Shown: piece after piece, positions 36,339 to 45,800 of the stretch
Layout: each line of letters begins with the position of its first letter
Position numbering within the stretch: the stretch's first letter is position 1
NCBI GenBank assembly: GCA_963605745.1
Contig: CAVCWT010000002.1
Location: 66,151 to 130,150, forward strand
Direction of reading: 5' to 3'
Origin: CAG-791 sp963605745
GTDB taxonomy: Bacteria > Bacillota > Clostridia > Lachnospirales > Lachnospiraceae
Length of the DNA stretch: 64,000 nt
Program-made: the position numbers and the translations under genes
The notes under the pieces: generated by a model
What the model was told of the DNA's origin: nothing
Database searches by the model: none
What the model saw: the letters and a program-made list of their open reading frames with translations, nothing else

Positions 36339-38366
36339 CTAGATACTCCGCAGATCCAGTGTGCGGATCCCTCGGAAATGATAATCCGGATCCTTTTGCA
36401 ATACTTCATCCACGTAAGACGCTGCCATGGTCAGTATGCCGGCATCTTCATAGATATCCGCGAGGCGAAAGCCCATTTCGCCGCTTTGGCGGACACCGAA
36501 CAGGTCTCCTGGGCCGCGCAGTTTCAAATCCTGTTCTGCAATTTCAAAGCCGTCGTTTGTTTTCTCTAAAATGGAGAGGCGTTTGGGCTTGTCCTTACGT
36601 TCCTCAGAATACAGGAACATGCAGTAGGACTGCTCGCTTCCTCTTCCGACTCTTCCCCGCAGCTGATGAAGCTGTGAGAGGCCGAACCGTTCTGCATTTT
36701 CAATCAGAATGCAGGTCGCATTCGGAACGTTAATCCCGACCTCGATCACGGTTGTCGAAACCAGAATGTCGATGTCATGCCTCGCAAAAGCCGTCATAAT
36801 CCGATTCTTTTCTGCCGGTTTCATTCTGCCATTCAGACTCTCGATGCGAATGTCAGCAGGAAGTGATTTGCGAAGGTTTTCCGTGTAATCGGTGACATTT
36901 TCCATCTGGCCAAGGCCGTTTTCCTCGACAGCGGGGCAAATGACATAGGCCTGTCTGCCCTTTTCTATCTCCTTCAGAATAAAGCGGTACATCTTGCCCC
37001 TGTCTGCTGCGGAGGCCGCAAGGTTCTTGATCGGCAGCCGGTTCTTAGGGAGCTCCGTCAGTCTGCTGACAGAAAGATCCCCATAAAGGATAATCGAAAG
37101 CGTCCGCGGAATGGGGGTTGCGCTCATCACAAGGACCGGCGTCTGTTCTCCCTTTCCGGCAAGAGCTTCCCTTTGGCGAACGCCGAATCGATGTTGTTCA
37201 TCGGTAATGACAAGTGCCAGATCCCGATACTCCACCTTGTCCTGAATCAGTGCATGCGTGCCGATGATGACATTTGCCGTTCCGTTTTGAATGCTCTCAA
37301 GTGCAGCTTTCCTTGCCTTTCCGGTCACAGCCCCTGTCAAAAGGACCGGGTGAACCGGCAAATGATACCGCGTGGCCATTTCCGACAGATCCTTCTTATG
37401 CTGCTCGGCCAGAACCTCGGTGGGTGCCATCAAAGCTCCCTGTCTTCCGTTAGCCGCACAAAGGAGCAGAGCCAGAAAGGCAAGAATTGTTTTGCCGCTC
37501 CCGACATCGCCCTGCAGCAGACGGTTCATCACCAGCTCTCCTGTCAGATCCGCCTCGATTTCCTTCCATGCCGTTTTCTGGGACGCTGTCAGCTCATACG
37601 GCAGCTGTTCGATAAGACGATTTGTCTCTGCGCCAGAGAGGAGAGGCCTTTCATTTTGCAGTTCTTCTTCTCTGCTCTTTTGCCTCCGAATTGTCACCAA
37701 AAAGGCCAGAAATTCATCAAACACCTTCCGGTTTCTGGCAGAGGCAAGGCTTTCCTTGGACTGCGGAAAATGAATGTTCCTTGTTGCCTCCCACTCCCCC
37801 GGCAGTCCCAGTCGTTCCAGGTCCTCCTTTGGAAGGAACTCCTCCATTGGCCGGCAGTCGGCCAATGCCCGACGCATCAGCTTGATGACCTGCGTATTCT
37901 TCATCCCCTTTGACAGGCTGTACCTTGGCAGATACGTATTCTGCAGCGCCGCATATTCCTCAACGGAATAGATATCCGGATGCTCTAACTGCAAGGAGCC
38001 GTTCCGGAACCGGTGCACCACTCCGCGAAAAATACGACGACTCCCCGCCGGCAGTGTCTTTACCAGAAAGGGCATATTAAAATATGTGATTCTGAGGTCT
38101 CCCGTTGCATCCGCACCGTGAAAATTCGTAATGCGGTATTTGCCTGCAAATGCCGTTTTCCCGGTTCCCTGAATCAGGAGCTCCACAGCAGCGATCTCGC
38201 CAGGCTGCAGCTGGCTCACCGTCACAGGTTCCGAGAAAAAGTCGTAATCCCTCGGATAATAATCCAGCAGATCACCCACGGTATTCAGACCTTTGGCAGT
38301 GTATTGCTGTGCTGTTTTCTCACCAACACCTTTTAACTGGGTCAGTGCACTTTCTCTCGTAACCAT
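36339..38366 (-). CDS. recG: ATP-dependent DNA helicase RecG
   Basis: A 675-residue SF2 helicase that reverses stalled forks. It has the N-terminal wedge domain (LKGVGEKTAQQYTAKGL, DLLDYYPRDYDF), Walker A LLQGDVGSGKT, DEQH box ITDEQHRFGV, SATPIPRT, and motif VI LHQLRGRVGRG. The recG position after fakA matches Bacillus and Clostridia order. GGAAAGAG precedes the ATG. Confidence 0.98.
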   Translation of the reverse strand: MVTRESALTQLKGVGEKTAQQYTAKGLNTVGDLLDYYPRDYDFFSEPVTVSQLQPGEIAAVELLIQGTGKTAFAGKYRITNFHGADATGDLRITYFNMPFLVKTLPAGSRRIFRGVVHRFRNGSLQLEHPDIYSVEEYAALQNTYLPRYSLSKGMKNTQVIKLMRRALADCRPMEEFLPKEDLERLGLPGEWEATRNIHFPQSKESLASARNRKVFDEFLAFLVTIRRQKSREEELQNERPLLSGAETNRLIEQLPYELTASQKTAWKEIEADLTGELVMNRLLQGDVGSGKTILAFLALLLCAANGRQGALMAPTEVLAEQHKKDLSEMATRYHLPVHPVLLTGAVTGKARKAALESIQNGTANVIIGTHALIQDKVEYRDLALVITDEQHRFGVRQREALAGKGEQTPVLVMSATPIPRTLSIILYGDLSVSRLTELPKNRLPIKNLAASAADRGKMYRFILKEIEKGRQAYVICPAVEENGLGQMENVTDYTENLRKSLPADIRIESLNGRMKPAEKNRIMTAFARHDIDILVSTTVIEVGINVPNATCILIENAERFGLSQLHQLRGRVGRGSEQSYCMFLYSEERKDKPKRLSILEKTNDGFEIAEQDLKLRGPGDLFGVRQSGEMGFRLADIYEDAGILTMAASYVDEVLQKDPDYHFRGIRTLDLRSI

Positions 38367-38392
38367 ACTCTTTCCATTGCCGCCTTACGCAC

Positions 38393-38431
38393 AAGGCTGG
38401 GCGCAGATTTCTCTGCACCCAGCCTTTTTGT
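38393..38431 (+). terminator. Intrinsic terminator facing the plus strand between fakA and recG
   Basis: AAGGCTGGG (38393-38401) and CCCAGCCTT (38418-38426) with an inner GCAGA/TCTGC stem form a strong hairpin. The U-tract (CTTTTTG) is on the plus side only, so it would stop antisense transcription crossing from recG rather than the sense operon. Confidence 0.6.
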
Positions 38432-38480
38432 CCGTTTTGTCCATTTCTCTGCATCTGCCCGTTCAAAAACCACAGGCCGC

Positions 38481-38691
38481 CACCTCGGTGCCGGCTTCGC
38501 CGGNNNNNNNNNNNNNNNNNNNNNNNNNNNNNNNNNNNNNNNNNNNNNNNNNNNNNNNNNNNNNNNNNNNNNNNNNNNNNNNNNNNNNNNNNNNNNNNNN
38601 NNNNNNNNNNNNNNNNNNNNNNNNNNNNNNNNNNNNNNNNNNNNNNNNNNNNNNNNNNNNNNNNNNNNCACCTCGGTGCCGGCTTCGCCGG
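38481..38691. repeat. Assembly gap (38504-38668) flanked by identical 23-bp repeats
   Basis: 165 N are bordered by the same 23 bp on each side (38481-38503 and 38669-38691). Each contains the hairpin GCCGGC-TTC-GCCGGC, or most of it. The pattern is what an unresolved or collapsed tandem array gives. The spacer 38367-38694 otherwise holds only the terminator hairpin; no gene was seen. Confidence 0.9.
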
Positions 38692-38694
38692 CAA

Positions 38695-40398
38695 CTATTC
38701 CGCAGAGATGATGTAATAATAAACCGGCTGTCCGCCTGCCTGAACCTCGATCTCGACATTCGGATAAGCCTCTGCCACCTTGTCTCTTAATGCAGCAGCT
38801 GCTTCCTCGGTCTCATCTGCGCCGTAATAGATGCTGACAATCTCCGTCGTACCTTCAACCATCTTGGAAAGTGCCTCGATGACCTGTGCATCCTTGTCGG
38901 CACCAACCGCCAGAATACCGGAATCTCCGATCACCATGATGTTGCCCTCATGGATCTCCACGTCGTCAATGACAGTATCACGAACCGCATAGGTCACCTC
39001 AGCACTTCTGACCTTGCTGATCTCCTCTGTCATCGTCTTTTCATTCAGTTCTGCATCCTGATCCGGAATAAAGTTGATGGCAGCCGTAATGCCCTGCGGC
39101 ACTGTCTTGGTCGGAATCACAATCACTTTCTTGCCTTCACAGATTGCAGAGGCCTGGTTGGAGGCCAGAATGATGTTCTTGTTGTTCGGCAGAACGAATA
39201 CCGTGTCGGCATCCACCTGATCCACCGCGTTCAGAATATCCTCTGTGCTGGGATTCATCGTCTGTCCGCCGGAAATCACATAATCTACGCCCAGTCCGCG
39301 GAAGATCTCCGCAAGGCCCTCACCGGCGCAGACAGCAATGATGCCCATATCCTTATGAACCTTCTCCGTCTCTGCAAGTGCTGCATAAGGATCTGAAGGA
39401 GCCGCTGCCTTTTCAGACTCCCCTGTCTCCTTGAGCATCTCACCCTTTAGCTCGGTGTAGGTTTCCTTCATGCGAAGGTTCACAACAGAGATCTCCTTCA
39501 GCTCGCCATACATAAGAGCCTTCTGCAGAACGAGTCCGGGATCGTTAGTATGGAGCTGTACCTTCATGGACTTCTCATCGCGGAACACAACAATATCATC
39601 CGCAATAGACTTCATATATGCCGTAACATCCCTGTCAATCTTGTCATTGTAGGGCTTTGTAAAGACCTCTGCAAAGGTAACGACATAGCCATATTTAAGC
39701 TCCGGCATCTCCTCTGCCGCATTCGTTTCCTTGCTCTCTTCCTGCTCTGCATGGAAGAGTTCTTCCTCCAGGAACTCTTTTCCCTGATATCCTTCGTAGG
39801 CACCCTTGAGGAGCTGCACCAGTCCCTGTCCGCCGGAATCCACTACTCCTGCCTGTTTCAGTACGGGCAGCATGTCCGGAGTCTTGGCCAGAACCTCTTC
39901 TGCATATGCCACAACCGCAGGAATGAACTCATCAAAATCCGTCACGCCTGCATCCGCCAGCTCACGAGCCTTCTCAGCTGCGCCTTTTGCTACCGTCAGA
40001 ATGGTTCCTTCCTTCGGCTTCATGACAGCCTTGTAGGCCGTCTCCACTGCCTTGTCAAAGCCATCCGCGCACAGCGCAACATCCAGCTCCGCATTATCGC
40101 GAACGATCTTGCAGAAGCCGCGCAGCAGCTGTGACAGAATAACACCCGAGTTACCTCTGGCTCCCCGCAATGATCCCGAAGAGATGGCCTTGCAGACCTT
40201 CTTCATATCATCCGCTTCCTCAACAGCCAGCACCTCGCGAACTGCAGACACCACGGTCATTCCCATGTTGGTGCCGGTATCTCCATCCGGGACCGGGAAC
40301 ACGTTCAGCTCGTTGATCCATTCCTTGTTGGATTCCAGATTCTGGGCTCCGCAAAGGAACATGTTCCTCAGGAGCTGTACATCAATTGTATTACTCAC
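38695..40398 (-). CDS. fakA: Fatty acid kinase FakA (DAK2/DhaL domain, YloV family)
   Basis: A 567-residue kinase that phosphorylates FakB-bound fatty acids to acyl-phosphate for phospholipid synthesis. The N-terminal DhaL-like ATP domain has NVFPVPDGDTGTNMGMT (Mg-binding Asp residues), GSLRGARGNSGVILSQLL and VDSGGQGLV. The C-terminal domain ends in a DegV-like fold. GTG start at 40398 with GGAGG 10 nt upstream. It follows the Asp23 gene by 17 nt, as in Bacillus yloU-yloV, with a FakB-like DegV gene close by. Confidence 0.93.
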   Translation of the reverse strand: MSNTIDVQLLRNMFLCGAQNLESNKEWINELNVFPVPDGDTGTNMGMTVVSAVREVLAVEEADDMKKVCKAISSGSLRGARGNSGVILSQLLRGFCKIVRDNAELDVALCADGFDKAVETAYKAVMKPKEGTILTVAKGAAEKARELADAGVTDFDEFIPAVVAYAEEVLAKTPDMLPVLKQAGVVDSGGQGLVQLLKGAYEGYQGKEFLEEELFHAEQEESKETNAAEEMPELKYGYVVTFAEVFTKPYNDKIDRDVTAYMKSIADDIVVFRDEKSMKVQLHTNDPGLVLQKALMYGELKEISVVNLRMKETYTELKGEMLKETGESEKAAAPSDPYAALAETEKVHKDMGIIAVCAGEGLAEIFRGLGVDYVISGGQTMNPSTEDILNAVDQVDADTVFVLPNNKNIILASNQASAICEGKKVIVIPTKTVPQGITAAINFIPDQDAELNEKTMTEEISKVRSAEVTYAVRDTVIDDVEIHEGNIMVIGDSGILAVGADKDAQVIEALSKMVEGTTEIVSIYYGADETEEAAAALRDKVAEAYPNVEIEVQAGGQPVYYYIISAE

Positions 40399-40415
40399 GT
40401 TCAGCGGTCCTCCAA

Positions 40416-40778
40416 TCAGTCAATGACCTTGACGCCCTCAACAAAGACGTTTATTTTCTCAATTTCCAGTCCGGTAAACTCCTCCACCTTATAACGAACA
40501 CTGTCAATCAGGTTGTCCGCAACCGTAGAGATATTCACTCCATAGGAAACAATGACATGAAAATCAATGATCAGCTTGCCTTCCGATGTCAAGGACACAC
40601 TGATCCCTCTTGTCATACTCTCAACTTTCAGCAATCGGAATACGCCGTCGCGTACATTCACGCCTGCCATTCCCACGATGCCAAAACACTCCATGGCAAC
40701 GCTGCCCGCATACTGTGCGATCACCTCATTGTCGATGGCGATATTCCCCATATGAGTATTCATAGAAGAAGACTTCAT
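40416..40778 (-). CDS. Asp23/Gls24 family protein (YloU-like)
   Basis: A 120-residue protein with the family pattern IAIDNEVIAQYAGSVAMEC, GVNVRDGVF and a C-terminal INVFVEGV strand. Members are linked to envelope stress in Gram-positive bacteria; the exact role is unsettled. The gene directly precedes fakA, as in many Firmicutes. AGGAG lies 9 nt before the ATG. Confidence 0.93.
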   Translation of the reverse strand: MKSSSMNTHMGNIAIDNEVIAQYAGSVAMECFGIVGMAGVNVRDGVFRLLKVESMTRGISVSLTSEGKLIIDFHVIVSYGVNISTVADNLIDSVRYKVEEFTGLEIEKINVFVEGVKVID

Positions 40779-40958
40779 ATTTCCAGGCTCCTTTCCTGTT
40801 CATTCATGCCGATCAGCAAATGTCTGTCCTCTGTCAGACATCTGCAGGTCACAATTACATTTATTATACAAGACACAGCACCTGCTCGCAAGGAACAACC
40901 CTTCAGACCTTGCCGCAGCTTGTCGGTTTATCCGGATCTCGAATTTGCTTTGCAAATC

Positions 40959-40985
40959 GTAACTATTTAGTACCCGCATCTCGAT
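40959..40985. repeat. Family A element fragment
   Basis: These 27 bp match 63887-63913 with one mismatch. Just before them CGAATTTGC-TTT-GCAAATCG forms a small hairpin (40940-40959). The fragment lies between the MATE stop and the Asp23 start and lacks the later hairpins of the full element. Confidence 0.7.
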
Positions 40986-40989
40986 TCGG

Positions 40990-42420
40990 CTAAACGGATA
41001 CAAGGTTTTGCTTCCAGATCCCGCTGCGGACCATAAAGTATCCAACAAATACCTTGATCAGTTCCGAATAAGTGACAATCACCATGACGAGGTGAATATC
41101 CATCGCTGTGTAATGCGTTAATACGAAAGCCAGCGGAATCATGATAAACCAGGTGTAGATTGCATCAAACAGAAAAGTGATCAGCGTTTTCCCGCCGCTT
41201 CGCAAAATAAAATAACAGGAATTCGTATAGGACCAGATCGGCATGGCCGGGATCTGCACCAGAAGGTAGAACGTTGCCATTCTGCGAATTTCTGTCTCTG
41301 TGTTATAGATTTCAGGAAACCAGAAGGATAACGGCAGCATCAGAAGTGCCGTGATCACCGTCAGTCCCAGGCTGAATACCGTCATTTTGCGTGCAGAGTC
41401 AACTGCCTCCTTTTGGTTATCCGCTCCCAGGAAGGTTCCCACAATGATGCCGGTGCAGCCGCCCATCTGTACAAAGACAACATTGAACAGGTTAACCAGA
41501 ACGCTTGCAATGTTCCTTGCTGCCACAACATCAATTCCGCGCACCGAATAGGACTGTGCCACAACCGACATTCCAAGGGACCACAGGAACTCATTGATAA
41601 GGAGCGGAACCCCCTTCACGAACATTCTCCCCGTCAGGTCCAGCGGAATTCGAAGACTTTGGTACGCTCCTCTCATGCATGGAATGCGATCCAGATGAGT
41701 GTGCGTCCAGACAATCATATACGCCGTCTCAATCACCTTGGCCGCAATGGTTGCAATGGCGGCACCGGCAACCCCAAGGCAAGGAAATCCGAATTTGCCG
41801 AAAATCAGGGCATAATCCAGCACGAGATTGACACCGACAGCCGCAAAGGAAGCGATCATCGGCACCCTTGTCTCTCCGCATTCACGGATGGTGCTGGCAT
41901 AGGCCTGGCCAACGGCAAACGGTAGCAGACTGATCACCATGATCCGCAGATATTCCTTCCCGTAGCCCAGCGTACTCGCAACCAATGCCGGATCATCGTC
42001 CGCACTCAGAAAAAGCGTAACCAGCTGATCGTCCAGTCCCAGAAACACTGCAGCAAAAATTACGGTCAGTCCGATTGTCAGATACAACCGGAAGCGATAC
42101 GTATACCGTTGTCCTTTTGGATCCCCTTTTCCATAAAACTGCGTCCCGAAAATACTAGCTCCCGAAACGCCTCCGAAAACAGCCATATTAAACACAAAGA
42201 TGAACTGATTGGCGATGGAAACGCCGCTCATCTGTGCAGTTCCGATCTGTCCCACCATAATGTTGTCCAGCATGCTGACAAAATTGGTGATCAGATTCTG
42301 CAGGATCATCGGAACAGCAATCAAAAGGGCCCGTTCATAAAAATGACGATCTCCGATATATCTGTTCCGGATGGCTGTTATTTTGCCTGCGTCAGGCTGT
42401 GCCTCTCTTCTGCGCCCCAT
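40990..42420 (-). CDS. MATE family multidrug/cation exporter
   Basis: A 476-residue, 12-segment transporter. It has the MATE start (ALLIAVPMILQNLITNFVSMLDNIMVGQIG) and the internal half-repeat (FVKGVPLLINEFLWSLGMSVV). Members expel drugs or metabolites using Na+ or H+ gradients. The specificity is unknown. AAGGGGG precedes the ATG. It stands alone between rpmB and the Asp23-fakA unit. Confidence 0.95.
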   Translation of the reverse strand: MGRRREAQPDAGKITAIRNRYIGDRHFYERALLIAVPMILQNLITNFVSMLDNIMVGQIGTAQMSGVSIANQFIFVFNMAVFGGVSGASIFGTQFYGKGDPKGQRYTYRFRLYLTIGLTVIFAAVFLGLDDQLVTLFLSADDDPALVASTLGYGKEYLRIMVISLLPFAVGQAYASTIRECGETRVPMIASFAAVGVNLVLDYALIFGKFGFPCLGVAGAAIATIAAKVIETAYMIVWTHTHLDRIPCMRGAYQSLRIPLDLTGRMFVKGVPLLINEFLWSLGMSVVAQSYSVRGIDVVAARNIASVLVNLFNVVFVQMGGCTGIIVGTFLGADNQKEAVDSARKMTVFSLGLTVITALLMLPLSFWFPEIYNTETEIRRMATFYLLVQIPAMPIWSYTNSCYFILRSGGKTLITFLFDAIYTWFIMIPLAFVLTHYTAMDIHLVMVIVTYSELIKVFVGYFMVRSGIWKQNLVSV

Positions 42421-42530
42421 TGCGCGATCCCCCTTATTCGAAATTCATCTTATGCATCCATGGCATCCATTTGGCAGCGCATCCATTCCGGCAGTGCCTT
42501 GGTCCGCTGCCGCGGATGTCATAATAGCAG

Positions 42531-42564
42531 AAAAAAACTCTGCCCAGAAAAATCCGGACAGAGT
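42531..42564 (-). terminator. Rho-independent terminator after rpmB
   Basis: ACTCTGCCCAGA (42537-42548) and TCCGGACAGAGT (42553-42564) pair through the stem with G-U pairs in RNA. On the minus strand the hairpin is followed by seven T (42537-42531). Confidence 0.85.
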
Positions 42565-42594
42565 GTTCACATCAAAGATATATTGATCTGAGGC

Positions 42595-42780
42595 TTATGC
42601 GTGCTCAACTTTACCAGCACGAAGGCACTTTGTGCAGACGTTCATTCTCTTAACGCCGCCGACAGCCTTAACCTTGACCTTCTGGACATTGGAATTCCAG
42701 ATTCTGTTGGATCTTCTATGTGAATGGCTGACATTGTTTCCGAAATGTGCACCTTTGCCACAAACTTCACATTTTGCCAT
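42595..42780 (-). CDS. rpmB: 50S ribosomal protein bL28
   Basis: A 61-residue protein starting MAKCEVCGKGAHFGNNVSHS, with CxxC pairs (CEVCG and CTKCL), so it is the zinc-binding (C+) form. It is part of the large subunit. AGGAGG lies upstream of the ATG. It has its own promoter candidate and terminator. Confidence 0.98.
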   Translation of the reverse strand: MAKCEVCGKGAHFGNNVSHSHRRSNRIWNSNVQKVKVKAVGGVKRMNVCTKCLRAGKVEHA

Positions 42781-42819
42781 GATAACACCTCCTCACATTT
42801 CAAAATTCAGGCGACAACG

Positions 42820-42853
42820 ATAGTATGTTATCAAAGACGCCACTCAAATGCAA
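42820..42853 (-). promoter_or_regulatory. Promoter region for rpmB
   Basis: Two overlapping solutions on the minus strand: TTGCAT (42853-42848) with TAACAT (42830-42825), 17 bp apart; or TTGAGT (42847-42842) with TACTAT (42825-42820), 16 bp apart. Either one starts transcription a few tens of bases upstream of rpmB. Confidence 0.5.
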
Positions 42854-42895
42854 GAACTTTTTATGGGAACTCCGGCACAAAATTCGTCGTGTTTT

Positions 42896-45800
42896 TCAAG
42901 ATTTTCTGTATAAGAAGATGACCACAAAACTCACGCCGCCGGCCGCTGCGACAAGGAGCACAAGCCACCATAGGAACCGGTTGCTGTTGTTTTCTTCTAA
43001 AGCAGCCGCAGCTGTTCCGTCCTCTCTTGCCGCTTCGGCATCATCCTCCTGCACCGCTTCGCTCTGTGCATTACCATTGGCATCCCAGGTCTTTTCCGCC
43101 GCCTTTCTTTCCGAATCCGAATCTTCCACCGTTTCCCAGACAGAGCTTATTTTCCCGGAATTCTCGGCACTCTCGCTCCCGCCGCCGGTTGCTGCCTTTT
43201 TTCCAGAGGCTGCGATGCCTGTGCTCTTCGCAGGTTTTGGAGCTTGCGCAGTCCCATTGATGTCGCTAATCTTAGCTGTTTGATTGACAGTATGCACTAT
43301 TGTGGTCACATTGGCAGTATCCTGCCCTTCTGTCTGTGCCTTCGATGGAGTCTTCGTCTGTCCGTCATGACCATTATTTTTGGGGATGCTTTCCCAGTAG
43401 CTGCCGGCCGAGCCGGTGCCGACAGAACAATCCTCCTTCGAACCGCCAACAGCTGAACCGCTGTTAGAGGAACCACCATCCTCAGAACCACTTTCAGACG
43501 CGCCATTCCCTGTGGAGCTGCTTTCTGTAGAACCGCTGTCTGCGGAACTGCCCCCTGCAGAATCGTTTCCTGAGGAACTGCTTCCCGAGGGACCGCTGTC
43601 TGCGGAACTNNNNNNNNNNNNNNNNNNNNNNNNNNNNNNNNNNNNNNNNGGACCGCTGTCTGCGGAACTATCCGAAGAGCTGTCCTCGCTACCTGCATCA
43701 TCCGGATCGTCCACATCACTTTCCGTTTTTTCGTGTACAATCCACCAATAGGGAGCTACCGCGCAGCCGCAGCTGTTCCCATCGTCCTTCCAGACTCTCA
43801 CAACAGCATTCATGGTATCTTTTGACTTCGGCGCTTCCAGCTCGTAGACAACGTAGCTTTTGCCATTCCAGTCGATCTTGTCGGTCGTTTTTTTCAGTCC
43901 CTCCCCGGCATATATGACACAGCCGTCCTCCGGTACCAGGATCACCTTATCTCCCGCATGCAATCCGTTTTCTTCATCCGTAATGCTCGTATCGACGCAC
44001 TCTCCCACCACGCCGTTGACGACCGGATGCAAGGAGACCTGCGCCTCGTCCAGCTCTTCCTTCACAGGAACAGAATGGATCACTCGAATGGTTGCCGTCC
44101 TTTTATTGTTCTCTTCATCCTCCGTCAGGGACAGGAGCTCCACTTCATGACGATCTGCCGTAAAAACGGTTCCCCAGGAAAAGACCGCATCTTGATTGGC
44201 ATCATTGACCATAATCTCGATCGTGCTGCCATAGGTATTCCCGGGTGCAAAGGTGTCGGTATCCTCCATGGCCGACCATTCTGCCTCTGCATCCTGCTCT
44301 GCAGCCCTTGTCTGAATCTCCCAACCGGTTACCTTGTAGGTATAACGCTGATCCGCTTCTTGGAATGCCCCCTGCAGACACGTGCTGACTGACGATACTG
44401 TTATCTGGGATTCTTCTTTCTCATAATAGATCTTCCAGTTCTGCTCTGCCGGAATTCCATCCCACCGCCGAAAGATATTCCAGGTGTCATAGGTCAGCCT
44501 AAAGCTCGGGATTGTATACTGCCCGGCTGCGGCCGCATCTGTCCTCTGAATCAGTGCATAGACACTGTTGCTGCTGTTCCCATTCGCATCCGCCACGTCG
44601 TATTGGCAGACAACCTGCAGCAAATAATAGTGATCCTCTTGCAGCCCGGAGGTGTCCATGATGTACGTGTAGATGCCATCCCGCTTTGGATCATAAATGT
44701 CGTCGACATCAAAGGCATCCCGGTCACTGGATGGACGAATGTCCTCAAAAACAATCGTATTGCTCTGTTCTTCCACAGGGAAAATGACGTCTCCTTGTTC
44801 ATCAAGCAGTTGCTCCGTAGCTGTATCAATATGAATTCCGGAAGGCAATTCTGCCTCTCCAAGGTCATAGACATACAGTGAGAGCCTGCAGCCTGCCACC
44901 GTATGTTTGTCCAGACCCTTGGTATCATATCGAATCTGTACCGGCAGCTGGCTGGAGGTCCTGGTAATACAATACTGATCGTTTTCCGGATCGGTATTCA
45001 TGAACTGCACCGGCTTTTGCAGGGAAAGCGCTTCCGGATCCGGCGAGTCCTTCTCATCAGAGGTGCTGGTATAGAACTTCATCAGCCGATACGTTCCGGC
45101 CGCATCCGCACCATTCGTCTTGTCAGAAACGCGAATTCCAAAGGGGCCTCCTTTGTTCTCACTGCTCTCGCTCGCAAATGGCTCCCATGGCATGGAAAAG
45201 CACAGATCCTGTTCCTCCCCGATTCCGGCTGCAATCTCCCAGGTCGTATCCATTCCTGTATATTTGTCAGCTTCAAGGAAATCCCCCTTTGGCGTTACCC
45301 CCTGCTGCCCTGTTGTCAATGCATAGCTATAGACACTGTCCGTATAGAAATCAATTCCCAATTGGAGCGCATGATCCGTCAGATTCCGAACACTGACCGT
45401 CATCGTCATCACGGCATCCTTCGTTACCGATGCATTCCCTTCCTCCTTAAGAGAACAGGTAAAGGAAGCCGGTACCCCGGCGCTGTCGCTGTAGGTAAAG
45501 AGCACATCACTGCAGTTGGACGGATAGATGGTCTGTGTCGATGAAATCTGGTTCGTTTCCTTTACATACTCCTCCAGCTCCTGCATGGTGATCTTTCCAT
45601 CTCCTGCATAGCCGTCCCGTCTTGCATTTTCATCTCCACAAGAGGTGTCCGCTGCAAAAACACGATAGGCCGGATCGTTGCGATCATACCCCAGCGCATG
45701 TCCCAAAGAGGCCACATCCTGTCCGCCAATGCCAGCTTGCTGCAAGGAGGTTTCTATGTCACTTGCTGCCGTGATAAAGTAATATTTTGGCTGCCCGGCA

